Part shown: positions 10,554 to 18,486 of the stretch, piece by piece
Layout: every line of letters starts with the position of its first letter
How positions within the stretch are numbered: position 1 is the first letter of the stretch
Assembly: GCF_003864255.1 (NCBI RefSeq)
Contig: NZ_QWEZ01000001.1
Coordinates: forward strand, 620,001-684,000
DNA from: Aestuariirhabdus litorea
GTDB taxonomy: Bacteria > Pseudomonadota > Gammaproteobacteria > Pseudomonadales > Aestuariirhabdaceae
Direction of reading: 5' to 3'
Length of the DNA: 64,000 nucleotides
Position numbers and translations under genes: made by a program
Notes under the pieces: model-generated
Told to the model about the DNA's origin: nothing
What the model saw: only the letters and a program-made list of their open reading frames with translations
Databases searched by the model: none

Positions 10554-11557
10554 AGCCTCTGCTGCAACATGGCGGTGACCTGCAGCGAGCCTGCCGGGAG
10601 TACGGCACTGACCTGGCGGACTGGGTTGACCTCTCCACCGGTATTAACCCCCTGGGCTGGCCCGTTCCCGAGATCCCAGCGGCCATCTGGCAGCGGCTTC
10701 CCGAGACGCCAGCGTCCCTCTTCGGGGTGGCGGCTGATTACTACGGTTGTACCCCCGGGCAGCTGTTGCCCATCCCTGGCAGCCAGGCACTCATCCAGCG
10801 CTTACCTTCCCTGATCCAGGCCACCCGGGTCGCGCTGCCCGATCCGGGGTATGCGGAACATCGTTTGGCCTGGCAGCAGGCCGGGGCCGATCTGTTTCAC
10901 TATCCGGCGGACAGCGATGCAAAAGCACTCTTTAAGGTAGCGGAGTCGGTGGAGTTGATGCTGGTGATCAACCCCAACAACCCCAGTGGAGACCGTTATA
11001 CCCCTGAGCTGTTGGTTGAATTGGCCCGTTGTATGCGGGACCGCCAGGGTTGGCTAGTGGTGGATGAAGCCTTTATTGACCTCCACCCGGAGCAGAGCCT
11101 GGCCGCCGAGCTGGGGCTGGGTAACCTGATTCTGCTGCGTTCTCTGGGCAAGTTTTTTGGTTTGGCGGGAGCCCGTGCAGGCTTTCTGTTGGGCTCCCCC
11201 GAGCTGCTGGCGCAGGCCGCACAGGCGCTGGGCCCCTGGCCGGTCTCGGCACCGGCGCTCTATGTGTCGGAGCGGGCGCTGGCTGACCGCTGCTGGCAAC
11301 AGGCCGCCCGGCAGCGGGTGCGGATGGCGGAGCAGAGGCTGGTTGAGCAGCTCGGTCGCCTCTGCGCAGGCAGGCTGGGGTGTGGTGGCCTGTTTGTCAC
11401 CCTCTTTACTCCTGAGGCGGCTGGCTATCATAAGCAGTTGGCACAGCAGGCGATCTGGACCCGCTTGCTGGATGGTTCACAAGGGCTGCGCTTCGGCCTG
11501 CCGGGGGACGAAATCCAGTGGCAGCGACTGGAGGCGGCGCTCGAGCCCCTTAGCTGA
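10550..11557 (+). CDS. cobC: Threonine-phosphate decarboxylase (cobalamin biosynthesis)
   Basis: A 335-residue PLP-dependent aminotransferase-fold enzyme that makes (R)-1-amino-2-propanol phosphate for the cobalamin nucleotide loop. It has HGGDLQRACREYG, DLSTGINPLGWP, INPNNPSGDRY and the PLP lysine segment LRSLGKFFGLAGARAGF. The start is a GTG (10550, or 10547) embedded in the cbiB stop. An in-frame ATG further upstream (10460) would run through cbiB and is unlikely. Only these two cobalamin genes are in the window. E. coli/Salmonella naming would be CobD. Confidence 0.93.
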   Translation: MKPLLQHGGDLQRACREYGTDLADWVDLSTGINPLGWPVPEIPAAIWQRLPETPASLFGVAADYYGCTPGQLLPIPGSQALIQRLPSLIQATRVALPDPGYAEHRLAWQQAGADLFHYPADSDAKALFKVAESVELMLVINPNNPSGDRYTPELLVELARCMRDRQGWLVVDEAFIDLHPEQSLAAELGLGNLILLRSLGKFFGLAGARAGFLLGSPELLAQAAQALGPWPVSAPALYVSERALADRCWQQAARQRVRMAEQRLVEQLGRLCAGRLGCGGLFVTLFTPEAAGYHKQLAQQAIWTRLLDGSQGLRFGLPGDEIQWQRLEAALEPLS

Positions 11558-11578
11558 TCTCGAGCGCCTGGCACCCGG

Positions 11579-12316
11579 TTAATTCAGGGTAACCTGCAGA
11601 TACTCGCTGAAGCGGCTCCAGGACTTGGCGTCGGCATCGGCGCGGTAGCGGTCAGAACCAAACACCGTAAAGGCATGGGGGGCACCGCTGTAGGTGATCA
11701 TCTCGTGGTTAACGCCGCTGGCCTCGAGCTCCGTGGCCAGGGCGGCAAACTGGTCCATGGTGATCGCCGTATCAGCCGTGCCGTGCAGGATCAGCAGGCT
11801 GCCAGCGGTGCTGCTGTAATCCTGGCCTTCGGGCGTACCCAGTCCGCCGTGGAAAGTGACAAAGCCCTTCAGTGGGGCGCCGGACCGTGCCAGCTCCAGC
11901 ACAGCGGCTCCGCCAAAGCAGTAGCCGGCGGCGACGGCGTTACCGGTGTTACCTCCCATTTTTTTGGCGCTGGCCAACGCACCGTTCAGCAGCGTCCGCA
12001 TCTTATCCCGGTCCTTGTATAGCTCGCCGGTGTGCTGGCGTTTATCTTCCACCTTGGTGGGGCGAACACCGGCGCCAAACAGGTCGGCGGCAAAGACGCT
12101 GTAGCCCATCTCCGCCAGCATGTGGGCGCGCTTGACCTCATAATCGGTTAATCCATCCCAGTCATGGATTAACAGGATCAGTGGTGCGTTATCGCCGGCG
12201 CTGACGTAGTAGCCCTGATAGGGCTGGCCGTTGATCTCATAATCGACCGCTCCATCCTGGGCCCAGCTGGTGGCTGCCATCAGGCAGGCGGTGAGCGTTA
12301 CAATCAGTGTTCGCAT
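11579..12316 (-). CDS. Secreted dienelactone-hydrolase-family protein
   Basis: A 245-residue alpha/beta hydrolase with a signal peptide (MRTLIVTLTACLMAATSWAQ). It has LILLIHDWDGLTDYEV, the nucleophile elbow AAGYCFGGAAVLEL with a catalytic-type Cys, ILHGTADTAI with the acid, and GAPHAFTVFG with the His, so the Cys-Asp-His triad of dienelactone hydrolase is complete. The export signal is not typical of catabolic dienelactone hydrolases and suggests a different periplasmic substrate. ATG 12316 is chosen because it begins the signal peptide. It converges with cobC. Confidence 0.88.
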   Translation of the reverse strand: MRTLIVTLTACLMAATSWAQDGAVDYEINGQPYQGYYVSAGDNAPLILLIHDWDGLTDYEVKRAHMLAEMGYSVFAADLFGAGVRPTKVEDKRQHTGELYKDRDKMRTLLNGALASAKKMGGNTGNAVAAGYCFGGAAVLELARSGAPLKGFVTFHGGLGTPEGQDYSSTAGSLLILHGTADTAITMDQFAALATELEASGVNHEMITYSGAPHAFTVFGSDRYRADADAKSWSRFSEYLQVTLN

Positions 12317-12540
12317 GGTGTTCTTCTCCCTCTTGGGTAGTGGACTGCTTGGGGGTAAATTCCGTTGGGTTTTATCACTCAAACGGTTCGGAATGGGTGC
12401 ACAGCTGCAATAACCCATTAATGTACTCAGAAATATAGCCGCTGGATCACCCTTTTGCCGTAATGGAAGCCGGGCAGCAAGAGGGGTACTATCGGCAACG
12501 GGTTGATGGGGGTTAAAAGGGGGCGTAAACGTTGGCGGAT

Positions 12541-12945
12541 ATGACTATGGAGATAACCTGGACAGGGGACGCCCGCGCGCGTCTGGATCGTATCCCGGAA
12601 GGGCCCATGCGGGCGATGGTGCACAGGGTGATCGAGACGCTGGCCGGGGAGGCTCGCCTCAGTGTCGTCACTCTGGAGTACGTGGAGCAGGTACTGGCCA
12701 TTTTTCAGCAGGGGGCCTCTGTGGTGGAGGAGCGGCTGCCCTGGGACGACAGTGCCCGCGAGGGGATCGCTCGAGCCCCGCAGATGATTCGCGGTATGCT
12801 GGTTCGGGAGATTGAGCAGCTGGCCCGGGAACGGGGGCAGGAGCGGGTGGATGAGACGGTGGTGAAGCAAGCGAAGGCGCGTTGGCAGCAGGGGGACGCT
12901 TTCCACCTTGATCCGGCTGATCCCCGTTCAAACAGCCAGTGTTGA
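12541..12945 (+). CDS. Tandem PCP-reductase-like small protein
   Basis: A 134-residue soluble protein. The second half (W68 onward: WDDSAREGIARAPQMIRGML, then EIEQLARERGQERVDETVV) resembles the small C-terminal domain of light-independent protochlorophyllide reductase (PCP_red). The first half (W7 onward: WTGDARARLDRIPEGPMRAM, then VIETLA and VTLEYVEQVL) follows the same pattern 61 residues earlier, so the protein looks like two copies of one motif. There is no photosynthesis gene nearby. Function unknown. ATG 12541 is preferred over TTG 12532. Confidence 0.7.
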   Translation: MTMEITWTGDARARLDRIPEGPMRAMVHRVIETLAGEARLSVVTLEYVEQVLAIFQQGASVVEERLPWDDSAREGIARAPQMIRGMLVREIEQLARERGQERVDETVVKQAKARWQQGDAFHLDPADPRSNSQC

Positions 12946-13056
12946 GCCTGGGGCTGGGCACCTGAGACCAATGGCGAGTGGAGTCGGGTAAGTCTTCCCC
13001 CTATAGTTACCCGTCAGGGTGTGAAAGCCACCGACAGGGGCATTGATGGAGGCGTT

Positions 13057-13278
13057 ATGGAGAGCTGCCGGGAGTATTTTTGCTGTCGCCGCACCAACTG
13101 TGTGATGTACCAGCGTGAGGATGGCGTCAATTGCTGGGAGATGGAGGGTACCCTCTGCAACAGTCCTGCGTTGCAGCAGATTGAAGAGGATACCCACAAG
13201 GACAAAGAGGCCAAGTGCGACTATTGCATCTACTATCGCCAGGCGCAAAAGGAGCTGGCCCTCAAGGGCAAACTTTAG
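13057..13278 (+). CDS. Two-CW-type cysteine-rich small protein
   Basis: A 73-residue protein with eight cysteines (4, 9, 10, 15, 26, 34, 54, 57). It includes the signature CRRTNCVMYQ, then NCWEMEGTLC, then CDYCIYY, which I recognise as a two-CW-type module. Such modules occur alone or at the ends of chemoreceptors and sensor proteins. Metal binding is likely but unproven. ATG 13057 has a GGAGG four bases upstream and is preferred to GTG 13021. Its TAG overlaps the stop of the convergent transporter gene by 3 bases (TTAG). Confidence 0.8.
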   Translation: MESCREYFCCRRTNCVMYQREDGVNCWEMEGTLCNSPALQQIEEDTHKDKEAKCDYCIYYRQAQKELALKGKL

Positions 13279-13715
13279 CGGGTCAGCAGCATGACGCCGG
13301 AGAGAATCAGTCCCACCCCGGCCAGCTGTTTCCAGTCAAAGGTGCGTACCGTGCTGCCAAACCAGCCGAAGTGATCGATCAGTGCCGCCAGCAGGAACTG
13401 GGCGGCCAACAGTAAGGTAAAAGCTTTGGTCATCCCCATCCGCGGAATCGTGAAGCCGATGCTGGCTACAATCACCAGCCCCAACAGTCCTGAGGAGAGG
13501 GTATACCAGGGTACGTTGGCGATATTGGTGGCCAGTTGCCCCCCCTTCATCATCAGTATGATCAGCAAGGCGATCAGCGCACCCATGCCGTAGGTGATAA
13601 ATACGCTCTCGGCGGTACCGATCTGGCGATCAAGTTGCCCCATGAACTGGCCCTGCAGGCTCACCGCCACACCGCCGATCAGGGCGACAGCCACCAATAC
13701 TGCTTCGTTACTCAT
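13275..13715 (-). CDS. DMT-superfamily transporter of the YdcZ (DUF606) type
   Basis: A 146-residue membrane protein with about five hydrophobic segments, typical of a YdcZ-family half-size drug/metabolite transporter. It shows GVAVSLQGQFMGQLDR near the start and GVGLILSGVMLLTR at the end. Half-size members usually act as homo- or heterodimers. Only one copy is present here. Substrate unknown. Confidence 0.87.
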   Translation of the reverse strand: MSNEAVLVAVALIGGVAVSLQGQFMGQLDRQIGTAESVFITYGMGALIALLIILMMKGGQLATNIANVPWYTLSSGLLGLVIVASIGFTIPRMGMTKAFTLLLAAQFLLAALIDHFGWFGSTVRTFDWKQLAGVGLILSGVMLLTR

Positions 13716-13888
13716 CTTCGCTTCCCTGGGAAAAGGCCATGCTAGCGGCGCAGCGAATTAAAGGTCAACTCCAGTTGATGATTTTTAGTGACAATCGCCT
13801 GCCGGCTGTTTAGGGGGAGGTGCCTTGCGCAGGCGCGCCATCGCAGCCAATGCCAGCGACGTCTGGCGGGAGAGTCCCGCGTTCGGTC

Positions 13889-14245
13889 CTAGCGAACCGG
13901 TATCCAGCGGGTGTCAGCGGCGCGGCAGGCGGTGTCCCTCCACTGCTGGTAGCGGCCATTGATCGCCAGGGTTTCCAGGTAATCACGACAGTAGGTACCA
14001 TCCTGGCGACGGAAGGTGCGGGTCGGAGTGACCGATCCGCTGTGGTTGTTTTGCGGGTTGAGCCAGGTGCTTCCCTGGCCACTGGGCTGGGTTTCAAGGG
14101 CGCTGTCCAGGGCCTGGTTCGCGAGTGTGACGTCCTCCGGGGTCATCGACTTATAGAGGGGAGGCGACTTCAGGGTGGTGCAACCGGCCAGCAGTAACAC
14201 CAGGCAGCTGTTGGCAATGGGGCTCCGTCGGTATGCCATCGGCAT
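13889..14245 (-). CDS. Outer-membrane lipoprotein, 17-kDa surface-antigen-like
   Basis: A 118-residue protein with a lipoprotein signal ending in the lipobox LLAGC (Cys near residue 22). After a short linker comes TRTFRRQDGTYCRDYLETLAINGRYQQW. That segment resembles the C-terminal domain of RT0821/Lpp0805-type surface proteins (CxEY...G...G). The start at 14245 is supported by a perfect AAGGAGGT (14254-14261) eight bases upstream. Function unknown. Confidence 0.75.
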   Translation of the reverse strand: MPMAYRRSPIANSCLVLLLAGCTTLKSPPLYKSMTPEDVTLANQALDSALETQPSGQGSTWLNPQNNHSGSVTPTRTFRRQDGTYCRDYLETLAINGRYQQWRDTACRAADTRWIPVR

Positions 14246-14283
14246 GGGGATTTACCTCCTTGTGGGCGGCCTGTGGGTACGAG

Positions 14284-14895
14284 CTAGCGCACAACCTTCA
14301 GCGGGTACTCCCGTAGCGGGGTTTCGGGGATCATCTCCTCCGTCGGGCCGTGGACCAGAAACCCACTGGAGATGATGATGCTTTCCCTGTCGAATACCAG
14401 ACTGAACACCCGGGTGGCCGGAGAGGGGTGACGCTCTTCGATGTGATCAATATCGTAGGCATTGAACAGAGGAGCCGCCCGCAGTCCGGGAGCTTTTCCG
14501 GTGGATTTGCGATAGCCGTGGTTCCAGTGTAGTAGACGGCAGCCGCTGAGCAGTGGACCCAGGGTCGGGTACAGGTTACACGCCTCGCCGGGACTTGGTT
14601 TCAGGCAGCGCCAGCCATCGGTAGCCAGAAAGCGCAGCCCTTCAGTAAAGAAGGGGGGATCGGTGTTGAAGCCGCACAGAGCCCGGGGTCCCAGGCGTTG
14701 AACCAGCAGGCTAACCACCCGGGCGATGCCTCCCGAGTGGTTCTGCACCGGGTCGCCCCGTTGCAGGCACCAGATCGGCAACTGACGGCCATCGGCCATC
14801 AGAATGGTGGTGGGGGCAGTAAAGCCGGGGCGTAGTCCAGCCGGTTGGGGCGCGGCTGCGGGAGGCAGTGGTTGGGTGGGATGACGTCCTGTCAT
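14284..14895 (-). CDS. Stand-alone Hint-domain protein with degenerate active site
   Basis: A 203-residue protein resembling stand-alone Hint (hedgehog/intein) domains: GFTAPTTILMADGRQLPIW, then LQRGDPVQN, then DPPFFTEGLRFLATDGWRCL. In active Hint domains the first strand begins with Cys and the middle block has a His. Here those positions appear to be Gly and Leu, so self-cleavage is unlikely. It has no signal peptide. ATG 14895 is preferred because AGGAG lies seven bases upstream; an upstream in-frame ATG at 14925 lacks this. Confidence 0.65.
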   Translation of the reverse strand: MTGRHPTQPLPPAAAPQPAGLRPGFTAPTTILMADGRQLPIWCLQRGDPVQNHSGGIARVVSLLVQRLGPRALCGFNTDPPFFTEGLRFLATDGWRCLKPSPGEACNLYPTLGPLLSGCRLLHWNHGYRKSTGKAPGLRAAPLFNAYDIDHIEERHPSPATRVFSLVFDRESIIISSGFLVHGPTEEMIPETPLREYPLKVVR

Positions 14896-15055
14896 GATGC
14901 AGCTCCTGGTGCACGGTCTCTGCACGGCGGATTAAATGGCCACTGACCCTGTGGCTATGGGTTCTAGTTTGGTTGATTTTTATACGATGCGTGGTGATTA
15001 AAGTCACACAGCGGACGTGAGCAGAGCGCCCCTGTGAACCGGTTCTCCCTATTGG

Positions 15056-15439
15056 CTATCTGGGAATCTCCAGCGTGACTTTTCGGCGTCCGTAGCCATG
15101 CCGGCTGTCATGGACCCGGATGGTCACCTTCTCCAACCCCTGGGGCAGGCGCACGGCGCTGAGGCTGCGGGTGAAGGGTTGCTCATCGACATGGGGGTGT
15201 TGCAGTCGCCGGGTTGCCAACAGGTTGCCCTGCTCATCCACCAGCTCCCAGCGGTCGGCGTAATGGTCCCACCCCTCATCGGCGTGGCGCAGGGTCAGGC
15301 TGATACGGTAAAGGCCTGCGCCCTGGGCACTGATCGTGGCCGCCAGGGGCTCGGGCTCGTTGGCTTGGGAGAGGCCTGCCAGCATGAGGGTTAGCGCCAC
15401 CCAGGCCGCTTGTCGTGTCAGGGGAGGGAAAAGGGTCAT
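15056..15439 (-). CDS. Secreted protein of unknown function
   Basis: A 127-residue protein with a clear signal peptide (hydrophobic AAWVALTLMLAGLSQA, cut before NEPEP). The mature part is mostly predicted beta strand with ISLTLRHADEGWDHYADRWEL and a C-terminal VTIRVHDSRHGYGRRKVTLEI, rich in His, Asp and aromatic residues. I do not recognise a named family. It ends the minus-strand run downstream of the crotonase gene: only two bases separate the two reading frames. Confidence 0.7.
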   Translation of the reverse strand: MTLFPPLTRQAAWVALTLMLAGLSQANEPEPLAATISAQGAGLYRISLTLRHADEGWDHYADRWELVDEQGNLLATRRLQHPHVDEQPFTRSLSAVRLPQGLEKVTIRVHDSRHGYGRRKVTLEIPR

Positions 15440-15441
15440 GC

Positions 15442-16269
15442 CTAGCGACCCCGGTAGTGACCGGGGCGTTTTTCCAGAAAGGCGTTGACCGCCTCCAGGT
15501 GGTCCTCGGTGTTATGGCACATCCCCTGGAAGCTGGCACAGAGGCCCAGGAAGTCTGCCAGGGGCTGGCGCTGGGCCACCTTCAGCAGGCGTTTGGTCAT
15601 TCGCAGGGCCTGGGGGGGCTTCTCGGCCATGGTTCGGGCCAGCTCCAGGGCTCGGGGCAGCAACTGGTCGGCCTCAACCACCTCCAGCAGAATGCCCAGC
15701 TCAAGCGCCTCTTGCGCCTTGACCAGCCGCCCTGTCAGGGTCAGTTCGGCGGCGCGCTGGAAGCCGATCAGGCGTTGCAGGAACCAGGCACCGCCATCGC
15801 CGGGGATGATGCCCAGGTTGATAAAGGTCTCCCCCAACAGGGTGTTTTCGCAGCCGAGGCGAATATCGCACATGCAGCTGAGGTCAAACCCGGCGCCGAT
15901 GGCCGGTCCATTAATGGCCGCGATGACAGGCAGCTCCGCGCTCTCCATGGCCAACGGCATACGCTGGATACCCTCGCGATACTTCTGCTGTACCTCGAAT
16001 ACCGAACCACCAAAGGCACCCCCGCGATGACGGCCTTCGCGCTCGGCCATCTCCTTGATATTACCGCCGGCTGAAAAGGCCGATCCGGCTCCGGTCATCA
16101 CCAGCACCGATACCGCCGGGTTGCGGTTGGCCCATTCGATGGTGGCCACAATGTCGTCAACCAGCGCGGTGCCGGTGAGAGCGTTGCGAACATCGTGGCG
16201 GGCAAAGGTAAGCAGGGCTACGCGTCCATCGATCTCCAGGGTGGCGTCGGTCAGGGCGGGGAGGTTCAT
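15442..16269 (-). CDS. Crotonase-family enoyl-CoA hydratase/isomerase with altered active site
   Basis: A 275-residue crotonase-fold protein. The oxyanion segments SAFSAGGNIKEM and INGPAIGAGFDLSCMCDI are present. The first catalytic Glu of hydratases is Asp (GFDLS), and the second (the PE of LPEVxLG) is replaced in TFINLGIIPGDGG by Phe. The Asp in PGDGG matches an acid used by dienoyl-CoA isomerases. A simple hydratase is therefore doubtful; isomerase or another crotonase reaction is possible. It is the last enzyme of the acyl-CoA module that runs down from 19272. Confidence 0.85.
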   Translation of the reverse strand: MNLPALTDATLEIDGRVALLTFARHDVRNALTGTALVDDIVATIEWANRNPAVSVLVMTGAGSAFSAGGNIKEMAEREGRHRGGAFGGSVFEVQQKYREGIQRMPLAMESAELPVIAAINGPAIGAGFDLSCMCDIRLGCENTLLGETFINLGIIPGDGGAWFLQRLIGFQRAAELTLTGRLVKAQEALELGILLEVVEADQLLPRALELARTMAEKPPQALRMTKRLLKVAQRQPLADFLGLCASFQGMCHNTEDHLEAVNAFLEKRPGHYRGR

Positions 16270-16295
16270 GGTGGCTTGGTCCTTGTTAAAGTGAG

Positions 16296-18452
16296 TCAGC
16301 GGATAGGTTTTTCGGTCAGCAGGATGCGCACATCCAGTATCTCCAGGCCGCTTTGATACAGCATCACCGGGTTGAGTTCCAGCTCGGCGATCTGCGGATG
16401 GGCCTGAAGCAGTCGGGAGAGACTGAGCATCAGCTCGATGAGGGCGTCATGGTCGACCGGTGGCTGCCCTCGCACCCCTTCCAGGATCCTGTGGGCACGG
16501 ATTTCGGTGAGCATGGTGGCTGCATCGGCGGCATCCAGGGGCAGGGCGCGGAAGCTCACATCCCGCAGTACCTCCACGTGGATGCCCCCCAGCCCAAACA
16601 TGATTACGGGGCCAAATTGCGGGTCGCGGGTAATACCCAGAATCACCTCTACCCCACCCGCAGGGGCCATAGGGGTCAGGAGCACTCCATCGATCCGGGC
16701 ATCGTTGCGATAGCGCCGGCTGCTGTCGATAATGCGCTGGAAGGCTTGCAACAAGGCCTTTTCTCCCCTGAGGTTAAGGGCGACCCCTCCGGCATCGGAT
16801 TTATGCACCACCTGGGGGCTCACCACCTTCATGGCCAGTGCTCGCTCCCCGAAATCGCGGGCGGCCGCTCGGAGTGCGGTTTCGTCTTGGATCAGGCAGG
16901 TTTCACCCGTGTCGATGCCATACAGTTTGAGCAGTGCCCGCCCTTTATCCTCGGTGACGACCCGCAGCTGCTCGGCGATCACGGCGTCCAGCATTTCAGC
17001 GGCGGCTTTCAACGGGGTGAGGGCCTCCCGTCTCAGGTTCGGAGCAGGGGATGGACGTTGTTGCACCTCGCCGTACTGACAGAGTGCGGCCATGCAGTGC
17101 ACGGCAACCTCCAGCGAGTCCTGCACCGGAATTCCGCCGGCTTCCAGCCGTTGAAGGGCCTCGGTGTTGTGGTGCTTGTAGAGACTGTGCAGCACCAGTG
17201 GCTTGCCGTATTGCTTTTGCAGCCGGCAGAGGGTTTGTGCGGCCTGCTCTTCGACATCGGCGAGGGTGGTGGAAAAGCGCAGTTGGTAGCCACCAAAGAG
17301 GCCCACCACCAGCAGGCCGTCGACCCCCGGGTCCGCTAGCAGTAGCTCGCTGCAGTCGGCAAACAGGCCCGGTTCGGTATCGCTGGCGCCGGCAAAGTCC
17401 ACCGGGTTATCGACCGGCGCCTGGGGGCCCAGTAATCCACGCAGGCGCTCTCGGGTTGCCGGTTCAAGCTCGGCCAGTTGCAATCCACGATCGCTCATCT
17501 CATCGGCGGTAATCGTGGCGTGCCCCCCGCCATCGGCCAGCACGGCAACCCGATAGCCCCGGGCGCTGGGTTGCGTTGCCAACGATTCGGCGACCGGCAG
17601 CAGGTGGTCGGAACGCTCCACGAGGATGACGCCCGCCTGGCGCATAAGGCCCCGGCACAGGGTAATGTCGCCGGCCAGTGCTCCGGTGTGGGAGCGAGCG
17701 GCGCTTTGGCCGCTGGGGGTACGTCCCGACTTGTAAAGTACCATTGGTTTGCGGGTGGAAAGCGCGCGAGCGCTTTGCAAAAACGCCTCCCCCTGACGCA
17801 CCCCTTCGATGTAGGTTGCGACAACGCGGGTGTCACTATCATGAGCGAAGTAGTCGAGGTATTCGTGCAGCGCAATCTCCGCTTCGTTGCCGACGCCGAT
17901 ATAGGTACTGAAGCCGAGCGTCGGGTGGCGCCGGCTTTCGGTGATCATCGACAGGGCCATATTGCCCGATTGGGAAAGTATTCCGACACTGCCCTGCCTG
18001 AGGTCCTGGAAACCCACCAGGTTGCATTGTCGGGCGGTATTGAACATACCCGAGGTGTTGGGCCCCACCAGGCGGACACCGCTGCGCCGTGCCGCCTCGA
18101 CGGCGGCCTGTTCGAGTCGTTCCCCGGCGGGACCGCTCTCGGAGAAACCGGTGGCCAGCACAATGGCGCCCTGGATGCCGGCTGCCCCGCACTGCTCGAT
18201 AATCTCCGGCACGGTTGAAGCCGGGGTACAGATCAGGGCCAGGTCGACCGCTTCGGGAACCTCGGCAATGGAGGCGTAACAGGTCAGTCCCCTGAGTTCG
18301 GTGAGCTGGGGGTTAATCGGGTAGATCGGTCCATCAAAGCCGTCGGACAACAGGCGGGCGATGGCGTTGTAGCCGCGTTTGGCGGGGTTGGCGGAGGCGC
18401 CGACCACCATGATCGATCGCGGCGATAAAAAGTCGAGGGGGCGGTTTTTCAT
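16296..18452 (-). CDS. ADP-forming acyl-CoA synthetase (acetate-CoA ligase family)
   Basis: A 718-residue protein joining a CoA-binding domain (SPRSIMVVGASANPAKRGYN at the N terminus), a succinyl-CoA-ligase-like middle domain with a histidine segment (SHTGALAGD), and a C-terminal ATP-grasp domain (MKVVSPQVVHKSDAGGV, GVEVILGITRDPQFGPVIM). This single-chain form activates organic or aromatic acids to CoA thioesters while making ADP. FerA, a feruloyl-CoA synthetase, belongs to this superfamily. Flanking crotonase genes suggest the product is an unsaturated acyl-CoA. The start at 18452 begins the CoA-binding domain; upstream in-frame sequence overlaps the neighbouring gene. Confidence 0.92.
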   Translation of the reverse strand: MKNRPLDFLSPRSIMVVGASANPAKRGYNAIARLLSDGFDGPIYPINPQLTELRGLTCYASIAEVPEAVDLALICTPASTVPEIIEQCGAAGIQGAIVLATGFSESGPAGERLEQAAVEAARRSGVRLVGPNTSGMFNTARQCNLVGFQDLRQGSVGILSQSGNMALSMITESRRHPTLGFSTYIGVGNEAEIALHEYLDYFAHDSDTRVVATYIEGVRQGEAFLQSARALSTRKPMVLYKSGRTPSGQSAARSHTGALAGDITLCRGLMRQAGVILVERSDHLLPVAESLATQPSARGYRVAVLADGGGHATITADEMSDRGLQLAELEPATRERLRGLLGPQAPVDNPVDFAGASDTEPGLFADCSELLLADPGVDGLLVVGLFGGYQLRFSTTLADVEEQAAQTLCRLQKQYGKPLVLHSLYKHHNTEALQRLEAGGIPVQDSLEVAVHCMAALCQYGEVQQRPSPAPNLRREALTPLKAAAEMLDAVIAEQLRVVTEDKGRALLKLYGIDTGETCLIQDETALRAAARDFGERALAMKVVSPQVVHKSDAGGVALNLRGEKALLQAFQRIIDSSRRYRNDARIDGVLLTPMAPAGGVEVILGITRDPQFGPVIMFGLGGIHVEVLRDVSFRALPLDAADAATMLTEIRAHRILEGVRGQPPVDHDALIELMLSLSRLLQAHPQIAELELNPVMLYQSGLEILDVRILLTEKPIR

Positions 18453-18486
18453 GACAGTACTCGCTGTGTGCAGTCGGTCGATGCTC

